A stretch of DNA of 7,979 bases from Natrialbaceae archaeon Tc-Br11_E2g1 (GCA_001564255.1 LKNC01000126.1:1-7979); one strand, 5' to 3'. Counted from the stretch's first letter, positions 1-6,345 are shown. Numbers and translations are program-made. The notes: generated by a model from the sequence alone, not told the origin.

Positions 1-1
1 C

Positions 2-109
2 CCGATCGACGACACCGAACTCGACAGGGGACGGATCGCTCTCGGGGTCGTGACCTTCGTTCTCGGGGCGCTGTGTTTCATGCCCGTTCCGGTCGAGATC
101 ATCGAATGA
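2..109 (+). CDS. C-terminal end of a membrane protein, probably a site-2 protease (M50) family member
   Basis: Only the last 35 codons are present; the gene starts before the window and ends with TGA at 107-109. The tail has a charged stretch (DDTELDRGR), then a hydrophobic helix (IALGVVTFVLGALCFMPVP) and a short end, VEIIE. From memory, this charged turn, last helix and MPVP motif resemble the C-terminus of haloarchaeal site-2 protease family membrane metalloproteases. The catalytic HExxH and NxxPxxxLDG motifs would lie outside the window, so the family call is an inference. The frame is open from the first base and its codon use fits a real gene. It converges with the ba3 oxidase operon, whose last stop is 55 bp away. 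It is probably unrelated to that operon in function. Confidence 0.55.
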   Translation, partial: PIDDTELDRGRIALGVVTFVLGALCFMPVPVEIIE

Positions 110-164
110 TACTGGCGAAGGAAAATCCGCGGGAGTTCGTCCGGCACCTATGGAAACGAAGCGG

Positions 165-401
165 TCAGTCCGCGCGGTTTTGCTTGGGGTTACCCGAACC
201 GTTTCCCGGGTCCGCGCCGGTGACCGTCGGGAGGAACGTCCAGATCCAGACCACGAGGATCGCCACCAGCCCGGCCAGTGCCGCTGCTTCCACTGAGACG
301 GCGACGCCGAGCATCTCGAGTAGCGTCCGCAACTCGACGGTGACGATGGTGATAAACGCCGTCACGATGAGCAACGCGGCCGGTGAGATCCGGAGGTTCA
401 T
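165..401 (-). CDS. cbaC: Small two-helix membrane subunit of the ba3 oxidase (CbaC-type)
   Basis: A 78-aa protein that is the last gene of the oxidase operon. Its ATG (401-399) overlaps the cbaA stop in an ATGA arrangement, so the two are almost certainly translationally coupled. Two hydrophobic segments are visible, about residues 7-28 and 38-60, separated by a short polar turn. A Gly/Asn/Pro-rich soluble tail follows (about 61-78). The start MNLRIS followed by AALLIVTAFIT matches small proteins labelled 'CbaC protein' beside haloarchaeal ba3 oxidases. Naming of the small subunits varies (CbaC or CbaE), so the symbol is less certain than the family. The protein has no redox ligands, and a structural or assembly role in the membrane is inferred from position. 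The tail may lie outside the cell, but topology cannot be fixed by eye. Confidence 0.8.
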   Translation of the reverse strand: MNLRISPAALLIVTAFITIVTVELRTLLEMLGVAVSVEAAALAGLVAILVVWIWTFLPTVTGADPGNGSGNPKQNRAD

Positions 402-2164
402 CGGAAGATCACCTCGGTCGCGTTCTGGATGACCATCTGGACGAACAGGCTAGTGTACTCGAGGAACCCTGGATTGCCCGACGGGAACGAGCGCATACCG
501 TCCGGACCGAAGAGGCCACCACGTTCGACGATGCTCGCGAGTGGCAGCGTGTAGGCCATGATCACGAGAACGATCGCGATCCCCGCCCAGAGTTTGAGGT
601 TGTCGATGACCGCGGGCGAGTGGTCGGGCCCGGAGAGCGGTTCGGGGATGGAGCTGCCCTCGACGCCCCCCTTCGACCCCCTAAGCAGGGTAAGCAGGAT
701 GACGACGAAGAACAGCAGGATCGAGAGCGTAAGGATCGTCCCGCCCAGCGCGATCTGGAAGTTGTGCTCGGCGACGTTGCCGGCGTACTCGAAGCCATCG
801 TACCAGGGTTCGGCGGTCCGGCGGGGGACGCCGAGCATCCCGGTGCGGTGCATGGCGTTCGTCATGAACACCATCCCGACGAACCAGAGGACGACCTGGA
901 CGAGCGCGATCGAGCGTCCGACGAGTTGTTTGCCGGTCAGCTGTGGGATGAACCAGTAGGAGGCGGCCATAAACGTCAGTGCCACGGCGGTCCCGACGGT
1001 GAGGTGGAAGTGACCGGGGACCCACAGCGTGTTGTGGACGAGGTAGTTGATGTTCATCCCGGCGTTTACCATCCCGGAGAAGCCACCGGCGGCGAACATC
1101 AGGCCCGCGAAGATCATCCCGGTGAACACGGGATCCTTCCAGGGTAAGGCCTTGAGCCAGCCAAGCCGGCCCTCACCGCCGCGCTGGCGAGCACCGTGTT
1201 CGATACTCGCGACGACGGTAAACGCCGTAAGCAGACTCGGCAACAGCAAGAACATCGTGTTCGTCATCGCTATGAACTTGAACCCTTCCGCGATACCCGG
1301 GTCGAGATACTGGTGGTGGATCCCGACCGGGGTCGAGAGCAAAAGGAAGAGGACGAAGACGACGCGTGCGAGGGGGTCACTGAACAGTCGGCCCCCGGCG
1401 AGTTTCGGCAACAGGGTGTACCACAGCAGGTACGCCGGCATCAGCCAGAAGTAGACGACCGGGTGGCCGAAGAACCAAAAGAGCGTCCGTGTCAGCGTCG
1501 GGTTGACGGTGTCGACCAGGCCGAGCGACCACGGCAACAAGAAGACGAGAATCGACGTCGCGACCCCGAGGGTCGCGATGTACCACATGATCATGGTCGT
1601 CAGGACCATGAACGTCGGTAGCGGGATACGTTCGCCGGGATTCTCCGACCGCCAGGCGAGATACGAACGGAACCAGTCGGCACCCGCGAGCCACGTCCCG
1701 ACGACGAACAGTACGAGCCCGATGTAGAAGAACGGGTGTGCCTCCAAGGGTGCGTAGAAGGTAAACAGGACGTCAGCACTCAGTTCGGAGCCGAGGACTT
1801 CCGGTGGGTCGCTCATAAAGCCGCCGAAGATCGCGATGGCAGCGAGGAGCGTCCCGACGGTCATGAACCCGAACCAAGCCCAGGTAAACCGGAGGTCCTC
1901 GACGCCGCGATCGAGGCTGCTAATCACCGCCCACGCGAACACCCCTACCAGGAACCAGATGGTGAACGAAATCACCATGAATACCCCGTGAGCTGTCAAC
2001 ACGGTGTAGTACTGCTCGGCGGAGATGAAGTGGAATACGTCGGTGCGGTACAACGTCTGGAGTATGCCCATCAGGGCACCGATCGCCAACGCCACGAAGG
2101 CGTTGTACATCGATGACCTGACGACTTTCGCTTCAGCCGGGAAGTCGTCTACAAACGTACTCAT
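398..2164 (-). CDS. cbaA: ba3-type (B-type) heme-copper terminal oxidase subunit I
   Basis: A 588-aa catalytic subunit that reduces O2 to water at a heme-CuB centre and pumps protons across the membrane. About 13 membrane helices are apparent. Ligands follow the B-family pattern. H59 (TAHG) and H387 fit low-spin heme b, and H385 (PGHFH) the high-spin heme. CuB is bound by H234, H283 and H284. Y238 lies four residues after H234 (GHPVVYFW), as in the His-Tyr cross-link. From remembered Thermus thermophilus ba3 numbering (H233, Y237, H282, H283, H384, H386), these residues are offset by exactly one. K-path residues also match: Y245, Y249, S310, T313 and T316. No A-family D-channel motif is seen. 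ATG at 2164 is 1 bp after the cbaB stop, and the gene overlaps the following CbaC-type gene by 4 bp. Length is close to the family norm (about 560 aa), with a polar loop near residues 495-520. Confidence 0.96.
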   Translation of the reverse strand: MSTFVDDFPAEAKVVRSSMYNAFVALAIGALMGILQTLYRTDVFHFISAEQYYTVLTAHGVFMVISFTIWFLVGVFAWAVISSLDRGVEDLRFTWAWFGFMTVGTLLAAIAIFGGFMSDPPEVLGSELSADVLFTFYAPLEAHPFFYIGLVLFVVGTWLAGADWFRSYLAWRSENPGERIPLPTFMVLTTMIMWYIATLGVATSILVFLLPWSLGLVDTVNPTLTRTLFWFFGHPVVYFWLMPAYLLWYTLLPKLAGGRLFSDPLARVVFVLFLLLSTPVGIHHQYLDPGIAEGFKFIAMTNTMFLLLPSLLTAFTVVASIEHGARQRGGEGRLGWLKALPWKDPVFTGMIFAGLMFAAGGFSGMVNAGMNINYLVHNTLWVPGHFHLTVGTAVALTFMAASYWFIPQLTGKQLVGRSIALVQVVLWFVGMVFMTNAMHRTGMLGVPRRTAEPWYDGFEYAGNVAEHNFQIALGGTILTLSILLFFVVILLTLLRGSKGGVEGSSIPEPLSGPDHSPAVIDNLKLWAGIAIVLVIMAYTLPLASIVERGGLFGPDGMRSFPSGNPGFLEYTSLFVQMVIQNATEVIFR

Positions 2165-2165
2165 A

Positions 2166-2984
2166 TTATTCGTCCTCCTCGAGTTCCTCTAGAACGGCGA
2201 CGGAGCCGCTCTCGATTTCGTCTTCGACCGTAACCGTCCAGTCGAAGTCGCCGGTACCGAAGTCGTCGGTGTCGACGGTGAACGTCGTCTCGGCCGTGTC
2301 GTGACCGTCGAACGTGAGTTCCTCTTCGACTTCGACCTCCTCGCCGGTCGTCTCGTTTTCGGCCTCGAAGGTGGCGGTCGTCGTGCGCTCGTCGTAGTGG
2401 TCACTCGAGACGGTGACGTCGAAGGTCGCGTCGTCGCCGAGTTCGACCTCGTCGGGTGCCTCGACGTCCTCGAGGGTAAAGAGGTGGAAGTCCTCCTCTG
2501 GCACGACGGCGACGATCCCCTCCATGTCGTGGTGTTGTGGACCACAGTACTCGTTACAGATGATACCGTAGCGCTCGGGTTCGTCGAACTCGGCGGTTAT
2601 CGCGGCGACTTCACCTGGAACGACCATCGTGTTGACGTTGGTCCCGACCAGGCTGAAGCTGTGGATGACGTCCCGACTCGTGACGTAGAAGTTCACCTCG
2701 CTGTCTTCGGGAATCTGGATCTCGCCGTTGACCTCGTCACCTGGATCGTATCCGAACTGGTAGGCGATCACGTGCACGTCGTACTCGTTTTCACCGACCT
2801 GTGTAACGCCCGGGTCGTCGAACCCGTCTTCTTCCTCCAGTGCCCCTGGGTCGACGGTGTCCTCGGTGTCGTCGACCATCGCGATCCCGAGGCCAACCGT
2901 CCCGTACGTGATCGTGGCGATGATAGCGACGATCAACACGAGCGCCGCGACGAGCCACATCTTTTCGTAGTTGTGAATTTGCAT
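2166..2984 (-). CDS. cbaB: ba3-type oxidase subunit II with CuA site and an extra acidic C-terminal domain
   Basis: Subunit II accepts electrons from a blue-copper donor (halocyanin is usual in haloarchaea) through the dinuclear CuA centre. The 272-aa protein has one N-terminal helix (about 9-36), an acidic linker, and a cupredoxin domain (about 66-168). CuA ligands are visible: H108, C143, C147, H151 and M154, with E145 as the likely backbone ligand (CNEYCGPQHHDM). I chose the ATG at 2984 because its product begins MQIHNYEK, which aligns with the N-terminus of Thermus subunit II. E7 then matches E15, the K-channel entrance. An in-frame GTG at 3044 would add 20 unlikely residues. Residues about 171-272 are extra relative to the roughly 168-aa Thermus protein. 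They form an acidic, Thr/Val-rich, beta-strand-like region resembling an Ig or CARDB fold, ending LEELEEDE. The stop TAA is 1 bp before cbaA. Confidence 0.95.
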   Translation of the reverse strand: MQIHNYEKMWLVAALVLIVAIIATITYGTVGLGIAMVDDTEDTVDPGALEEEDGFDDPGVTQVGENEYDVHVIAYQFGYDPGDEVNGEIQIPEDSEVNFYVTSRDVIHSFSLVGTNVNTMVVPGEVAAITAEFDEPERYGIICNEYCGPQHHDMEGIVAVVPEEDFHLFTLEDVEAPDEVELGDDATFDVTVSSDHYDERTTTATFEAENETTGEEVEVEEELTFDGHDTAETTFTVDTDDFGTGDFDWTVTVEDEIESGSVAVLEELEEDE

Positions 2985-3028
2985 CGTTGAATCAGTTATA
3001 CAGATCGGAGATCCACTTTCCGCCCTCC

Positions 3029-3044
3029 GTGGGGTGGTCCCCAC
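3029..3044. repeat. Perfect hairpin-forming inverted repeat in the cbaD-cbaB gap
   Basis: The sequence GTGGGG-TGGT-CCCCAC is a perfect 6-bp GC-only-but-one stem with a 4-nt loop. It lies inside the 114-bp gap (2985-3098) between the cbaD stop and the cbaB ATG, about 45 nt upstream of that ATG. The gap contains no credible gene. An element reading TATAACT on the minus strand is only about 11 nt from the ATG, too close to be its TATA box. cbaB is therefore probably translated from the cbaD transcript. The hairpin could be an RNA processing or stability element, a partial terminator that sets the ratio of cbaD to cbaB, or chance. Confidence 0.45.
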
Positions 3045-3098
3045 CGATGGCCGGCGTTTCTAGGGTACGATTGCCCCGTTCCACGGGCGTATGACAGC

Positions 3099-3299
3099 TC
3101 ATACCATCCCCACCACCGTTGGATCGTTCCCGACGAACTCGACGAAGTACATGAAAAACCACATCGAGATCAGGATCAGAAAGTACAACGCGATCAGCGT
3201 CAGGGTGCCGATCGGGTCGTACTCGTCGTGGCCGATCTCCCGTACGGGCTGGGTGGCCTCCGATCCGTCTTGTTTCACCTCTTGTTCAGTCGAACCCAT
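3099..3299 (-). CDS. cbaD: Small single-helix subunit of the ba3 oxidase (CbaD, subunit IIa-like)
   Basis: A 66-aa protein and first gene of the oxidase operon. Residues 1-27 are polar and charged (MGSTEQEVKQDGSEATQPVR), and one helix spans about 30-52 (GTLTLIALYFLILISMWFFM). A short conserved-looking tail (EFVGNDPTVVGMV) follows. One helix beside subunits I and II fits the role of subunit IIa in Thermus ba3, which supplies a transmembrane helix that subunit II lacks relative to A-type oxidases. I chose the ATG at 3299. An upstream in-frame start adds 13 residues (MCCKYRSYLRPDD) that would run through the promoter and operator-like repeats. A TATA-like element about 27 bp upstream of 3299 supports a leaderless transcript beginning near this ATG. 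Confidence 0.88.
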   Translation of the reverse strand: MGSTEQEVKQDGSEATQPVREIGHDEYDPIGTLTLIALYFLILISMWFFMYFVEFVGNDPTVVGMV

Positions 3300-3310
3300 G
3301 TCATCGGGTC

Positions 3311-3331
3311 GTAAGTAAGAACGATACTTAC
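3311..3331. promoter_or_regulatory. Perfect inverted repeat over the cbaD core promoter (candidate operator)
   Basis: GTAAGTA-N7-TACTTAC is a perfect 7+7 inverted repeat with a 7-nt spacer. On the minus strand the distal half (3331-3325) reads as a TATA-like element about 27 bp upstream of the cbaD ATG, so it coincides with the expected core promoter of the oxidase operon. A symmetric site there is well placed for a dimeric repressor or to modulate TBP/TFB binding. The repeat is directly seen; the function is inferred and no regulator is identified. Confidence 0.5.
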
Positions 3332-3343
3332 AGCACACTCCGA

Positions 3344-3360
3344 TTCCCAGCCGATGGGAA
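3344..3360. promoter_or_regulatory. Second inverted repeat in the cbaD divergent region (candidate operator)
   Basis: TTCCCA-N5-TGGGAA is a perfect 6+6 inverted repeat. It lies 12 bp upstream of the cbaD TATA-like element and about 10 bp upstream of the plus-strand TATA at 3370-3378. This middle position would let one factor act on both divergent promoters. A related pair of half-sites (GGGGAA and TTCCCC) occurs before the Cu+ ATPase gene at 3670-3690. Confidence 0.45.
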
Positions 3361-3369
3361 CGGGTTGGG

Positions 3370-3378
3370 TTTTTATGA
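3370..3378 (+). promoter_or_regulatory. TATA-like element of the 72-aa membrane protein gene
   Basis: The T-rich element TTTTTATGA is centred about 27 bp before the ATG at 3402, the spacing expected for an archaeal TATA box driving a leaderless mRNA. No Shine-Dalgarno sequence is visible before that ATG. This also supports 3402 rather than the in-frame ATG codons at 3354 and 3375. Confidence 0.6.
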
Positions 3379-3401
3379 TCGTAGCCTCCCGAGTTGGCTC
3401 C

Positions 3402-3620
3402 ATGGAACCCGATGCTATCCCGCCACGGATCGCCGTCACCGTCGGTTTACTCGCCATCGTCCCGGCGCTCTGGTATGCACTCGGCCGTCCGAGCACGGCC
3501 GGATTCATCAGTCCGAGCACGGCCGGATTCATCACGGTCGCCAACGTCATCATCATCACCGCCGCACTGTACACCGCAATGTCGCCGACTGATCACGCGG
3601 ACTCGAGTGCGACGGCGTAA
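3402..3620 (+). CDS. Small two-helix membrane protein divergent from the ba3 operon, function unknown
   Basis: A 72-aa protein that I cannot assign to a named function. Helix 1 spans about 9-27 (RIAVTVGLLAIVPALWYAL) and helix 2 about 43-60 (FITVANVIIITAALYTAM). A short polar tail (SPTDHADSSATA) follows. Between the helices the motif PSTAGFI appears twice in tandem (residues 30-36 and 38-44) because of a 24-bp DNA duplication, so relatives probably carry one copy and a shorter loop. From memory, small membrane proteins like this occur beside haloarchaeal cba genes, which suggests an oxidase subunit or assembly factor. ATG at 3402 is supported by the TATA element about 27 bp upstream. It lies 83 bp before the Cu+ ATPase gene on the same strand and could be cotranscribed with it. 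Confidence 0.8.
   Translation: MEPDAIPPRIAVTVGLLAIVPALWYALGRPSTAGFISPSTAGFITVANVIIITAALYTAMSPTDHADSSATA
3487..3534 (+). repeat. Perfect 24-bp tandem duplication inside the small membrane protein gene
   Basis: Positions 3487-3510 and 3511-3534 are identical over 24 bp. The unit is eight codons, so the frame is kept and the loop reads PSTAGFIS-PSTAGFIT. Identity at wobble positions shows it is recent or maintained by homogenisation. It is an ordinary slippage or unequal-crossover product and has no mobile-element features. Confidence 0.95.
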
Positions 3621-3669
3621 CCGGACCGCTCACTTGTTCCGACTGGAGTACGGTTAGACCCCACTGCTC

Positions 3670-3690
3670 GGGGAACCTCGGCGTTTCCCC
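3670..3690. promoter_or_regulatory. Inverted repeat just upstream of the Cu+ ATPase start
   Basis: GGGGAA-N9-TTCCCC is a perfect 6+6 inverted repeat ending 13 bp before the ATG at 3704. A weak TATA-like stretch, CGGTTAGAC at 3651-3659, would place a transcription start near 3680, inside the repeat, which is a repressor-like position. It could instead form a leader hairpin. The half-sites recall those at 3344-3360, but spacing and outer bases differ, so a shared regulator is only a suggestion. Confidence 0.4.
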
Positions 3691-3703
3691 CGTTAACCCC
3701 CGC

Positions 3704-6067
3704 ATGAGCCAGCACATCCACGGAGACGCTGAGACAACCCCTGAGAGTGGCTGTACTCTCTGTGACCTTCCACTGCCCAACGACCCCCCCACCGACGACG
3801 ACGTCGAGGGGGTCTTTTGCTGTCGGGGCTGTCTCGAGGTTACCAGGGCACTCGGTGACCTCGACGAGGCCGAAACCGAGTCGATCGAGAGCGCCCTCGA
3901 GGGCGATCGACCCGACCCCGAAGACGTCGACGGCGAGGAAGCCTTCTTCGCGGTCGAGGGGATGCACTGTGCGACCTGTGAGGCGTTCCTCGAGGGACGG
4001 GCGACGAACCTCGAGGGGGTGTACGCCGCCGAGGCGAGTTACGCCACCGACGCGGTCCGACTGGTGTACGACCCGGAGGCGGTCGGGAGAGACGAGTTGC
4101 CGGACGTACTCTCGGGGTTTGGCTACACGGCAAGAGAACGCGGGCAGGGTGAGGAAGGCAAAGAGGACAACGCCCTCGCACGGTTTCTGATCGGCGGCGG
4201 GATGTTCGGGATGATGGTCATGCTGTGGTACATCATCTTCCTCTACCCGCGATACTTCGGCTACGACCCCATCGTCGAACTCGGGCGATACGACGGGCTG
4301 TACGTGTTCGCGAACATCTGGCTTTTGACCTCCTTCGTCCTCTTTTATACCGGCTACCCGATCCTCCGGGGGGCGTACGTGAGTCTGCGGGCGGGGATGC
4401 CGAACATGGACCTGCTGGTCTCGCTTGCTGCGCTGTCGGCGTACGCCTACAGTACACTCGCCATGCTCGTCGGGCGGACGGATCTGTACTTCGACGTGAG
4501 CGTCGCGATCGTCCTCGTCGTCACCGGTGGCACCTACTACGAGGGGATGATCAAACGCCGGGCCGCGGGACTGCTCTCGGATCTCACCGAACAGCAAGTC
4601 GAGCACGCGCGGCGATACGAAGACGGGGAGACGGTCTCACTCGAGGAGATCGAACCCGGCGAGCTCCTGCTGGTCCGTCCCGGCGAACGGGTCCCCCTGG
4701 ACGGCGAGGTCCACGAAGGTGAGGCCGCAGTCGACGAATCACTCGTCACCGGCGAGTCCCTGCCGGTGACGAAAGCCGTCGGCGATTTCGTCCGTGGCGG
4801 GACGGTCGTCACGGACGCACCGCTGGTCGTCGAGGTCGGTGAGGACGCCGAGAGTACGCTCGATCGGCTCGTCTCGCTCATGTGGTCGATTCAAAGCGCC
4901 CGCCCCGGCGTCCAGCAACTCGCGGATAAACTCGCGACGATCTTCGTCCCGCTCGTGATCACCGTCGCGACGCTCATCACGGCGTGGCTGTTGCTCACCG
5001 GCACGGAGTTCACCACGGCCCTGTTGATCGGCCTGACCGTCCTCATCGTCTCCTGTCCCTGCGCGCTCGGGCTCGCGACCCCCCTTGCGATCGCCAGTGG
5101 CGTCCAGTCGGCCGCAAAGAGAGGGATCGTCGTCGCCGCCGAGACGATCTTCGAGGACGCACCGGCGGTCGACGTCGTCGCACTCGACAAGACCGGGACC
5201 CTGACTCGCGGCTCGATGGCCGTCGAGGACGTGGTCGGTGACGACCCCGAGGAGATACTGCGTCGCGCGGGTGCCGTCGAACGACTCTCCGAACACCCCA
5301 TCGCCGCGGCGATCGCCGACCACGCCCCCGGAGAGAGCGCCGACGTCGACGGGTTCGACCGAACCTCCCGGGGCGTCTCCGGCGTCGTCGACGGCGACCG
5401 CGTCGTCGTCGGCCACCCGTCGCTGTTCGGAGAGCGCGAGTGGGCGATTCCGGGCGATCTCACGGAATCTATCGCGCGCGCACGCGATGACGGCGACGTA
5501 CCCGTCGTCGTCGGCTGGGGTGGCCGTGTCCGCGGCGTGGTCGTCGTCGGGGACTCCCCGCGGGAGGAGTGGCGGGATGCAGTCGAGACGCTCTCGAAGG
5601 GGCGGGAGGTCGTCGTCATCACCGGCGATGAGGGGGCTGCCGCGGACCGATTCCGTGCAGTCGAGGGCGTCGACGAGGTCTTCGCCGGCGTCCCGCCTGA
5701 AGCAAAGGCCGAGACAGTCCGGCGACTGCGCACTCGAGGCACCGTCGCGATGGTCGGCGACGGGAGCAACGACGCCCCGGCGCTCGCGGCCGCCGACGTC
5801 GGCATCGCGATGGGCAGCGGAACGAAACTCGCGACCGACGCCGCCGACGCGGTGGTGGTCAGCGACGATCTGGGGTCGGTCGCCGAGACCCTAGAGGTAG
5901 CCGGCGGAACCCACCGGCGTATCCGCCAGAACCTCGGGTGGGCGTTCGTCTACAACGCGATCGCGATTCCACTGGCGATCACTGGCATGCTCAACCCGTT
6001 CCTCGCGGCGGTCGCGATGGCGTTGAGTTCGACGCTCGTCGTGCTCAACTCCTCGCGATCGCTCTGA
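3704..6067 (+). CDS. P1B-type Cu+-transporting ATPase, FixI/CcoI/CopA2-like
   Basis: A 787-aa pump that moves Cu+ out of the cytoplasm using ATP. Two metal-binding modules precede the membrane part. Residues 17-43 hold C17xxC20 and C39-C40xxC43, like the 'metal-binding domain of cation transport ATPase' found in FixI/CcoI. Residues about 81-143 form an HMA domain with GMHCATC (C89, C92). The core has the TGES actuator loop (349-352), CPC in the transport helix (451-453), the phosphorylated D495 of DKTGTLT, the SEHP motif (H531), TGD (640-642), and GDGSND (685-690), where Ser replaces the usual Ile. Y750-N751 and M772 with S775-S776 in the last two helices fit Cu+ selectivity. FixI/CopA2 pumps supply copper for cytochrome oxidase assembly, and the neighbouring ba3 genes favour that role over general copper detoxification. 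The ATG at 3704 gives the complete Cys-rich domain. No clear ribosome binding site is seen. Confidence 0.95.
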   Translation: MSQHIHGDAETTPESGCTLCDLPLPNDPPTDDDVEGVFCCRGCLEVTRALGDLDEAETESIESALEGDRPDPEDVDGEEAFFAVEGMHCATCEAFLEGRATNLEGVYAAEASYATDAVRLVYDPEAVGRDELPDVLSGFGYTARERGQGEEGKEDNALARFLIGGGMFGMMVMLWYIIFLYPRYFGYDPIVELGRYDGLYVFANIWLLTSFVLFYTGYPILRGAYVSLRAGMPNMDLLVSLAALSAYAYSTLAMLVGRTDLYFDVSVAIVLVVTGGTYYEGMIKRRAAGLLSDLTEQQVEHARRYEDGETVSLEEIEPGELLLVRPGERVPLDGEVHEGEAAVDESLVTGESLPVTKAVGDFVRGGTVVTDAPLVVEVGEDAESTLDRLVSLMWSIQSARPGVQQLADKLATIFVPLVITVATLITAWLLLTGTEFTTALLIGLTVLIVSCPCALGLATPLAIASGVQSAAKRGIVVAAETIFEDAPAVDVVALDKTGTLTRGSMAVEDVVGDDPEEILRRAGAVERLSEHPIAAAIADHAPGESADVDGFDRTSRGVSGVVDGDRVVVGHPSLFGEREWAIPGDLTESIARARDDGDVPVVVGWGGRVRGVVVVGDSPREEWRDAVETLSKGREVVVITGDEGAAADRFRAVEGVDEVFAGVPPEAKAETVRRLRTRGTVAMVGDGSNDAPALAAADVGIAMGSGTKLATDAADAVVVSDDLGSVAETLEVAGGTHRRIRQNLGWAFVYNAIAIPLAITGMLNPFLAAVAMALSSTLVVLNSSRSL

Positions 6068-6091
6068 GGGCGGCTGTCGGACACCCCCCGA

Positions 6092-6322
6092 CTACTCCCC
6101 GCCGTGGACGATCCGTTCGACCCGTCGACGGGTCCCGTCCTCCTCGTAGGTGTACCGGACGCCGTCTTCCTCGCCGTCTGTTTTCCGGTGGGAGCCATCA
6201 CAGAACGGAAACCCCTCGGAGAGTCCACACTGACAGATCGCCACGTCGCCTTTCTCGGGATCGATATCGTCGGGCTCGAGTTTTCTCGGGCCTTCACCTT
6301 CGAGTTCGACCAGTCGGGACAT
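6092..6322 (-). CDS. CDGSH-type [2Fe-2S] iron-sulfur protein
   Basis: A 76-aa soluble protein with the mitoNEET-type cluster motif. C30, C32, C41 and H45 (CQC, then CDGSH) are the three-Cys, one-His ligands of a [2Fe-2S] cluster. The stretch GDVAICQCGLSEGFPFCDGS is typical of the family. The C-terminal part (about 50-72) is charged and looks beta-rich. There is no signal peptide or membrane segment, so it should be cytoplasmic. CDGSH proteins act in redox sensing, electron or cluster transfer; the specific partner here is unknown. It converges with the Cu+ ATPase gene, the stops being 24 bp apart. ATG at 6322 is supported by a TATA-like element about 25 bp upstream, which implies a leaderless mRNA of its own. 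Confidence 0.93.
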   Translation of the reverse strand: MSRLVELEGEGPRKLEPDDIDPEKGDVAICQCGLSEGFPFCDGSHRKTDGEEDGVRYTYEEDGTRRRVERIVHGGE

Positions 6323-6345
6323 ACGTATCCGTCGAACGCCCGGGG

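Noticed and set aside
383..1147. Long plus-strand open frame (254 codons) opposite subunit I
   Set aside because: It is antisense to the unmistakable oxidase subunit I gene. Its product is a low-complexity Asp/Glu/Arg/His mixture typical of a GC-rich antisense shadow.
2985..3044. GTG start at 3044 giving subunit II 20 extra residues
   Set aside because: The extra residues are polar and precede an N-terminus that already aligns with Thermus subunit II at YEKxW. The GTG also lies in the hairpin.
3311..3331. TrmB-type binding site in the cbaD promoter
   Set aside because: The remembered TrmB motif has TACT on the left and GAGTA on the right. This dyad has AGTA left and TACT right, so the half-sites are reversed.
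3593..4606. Long minus-strand open frame (337 codons) opposite the Cu+ ATPase
   Set aside because: It covers the N-terminal part of a clear P-type ATPase on the other strand and shows no domain or motif. GC-rich codon bias creates such frames.
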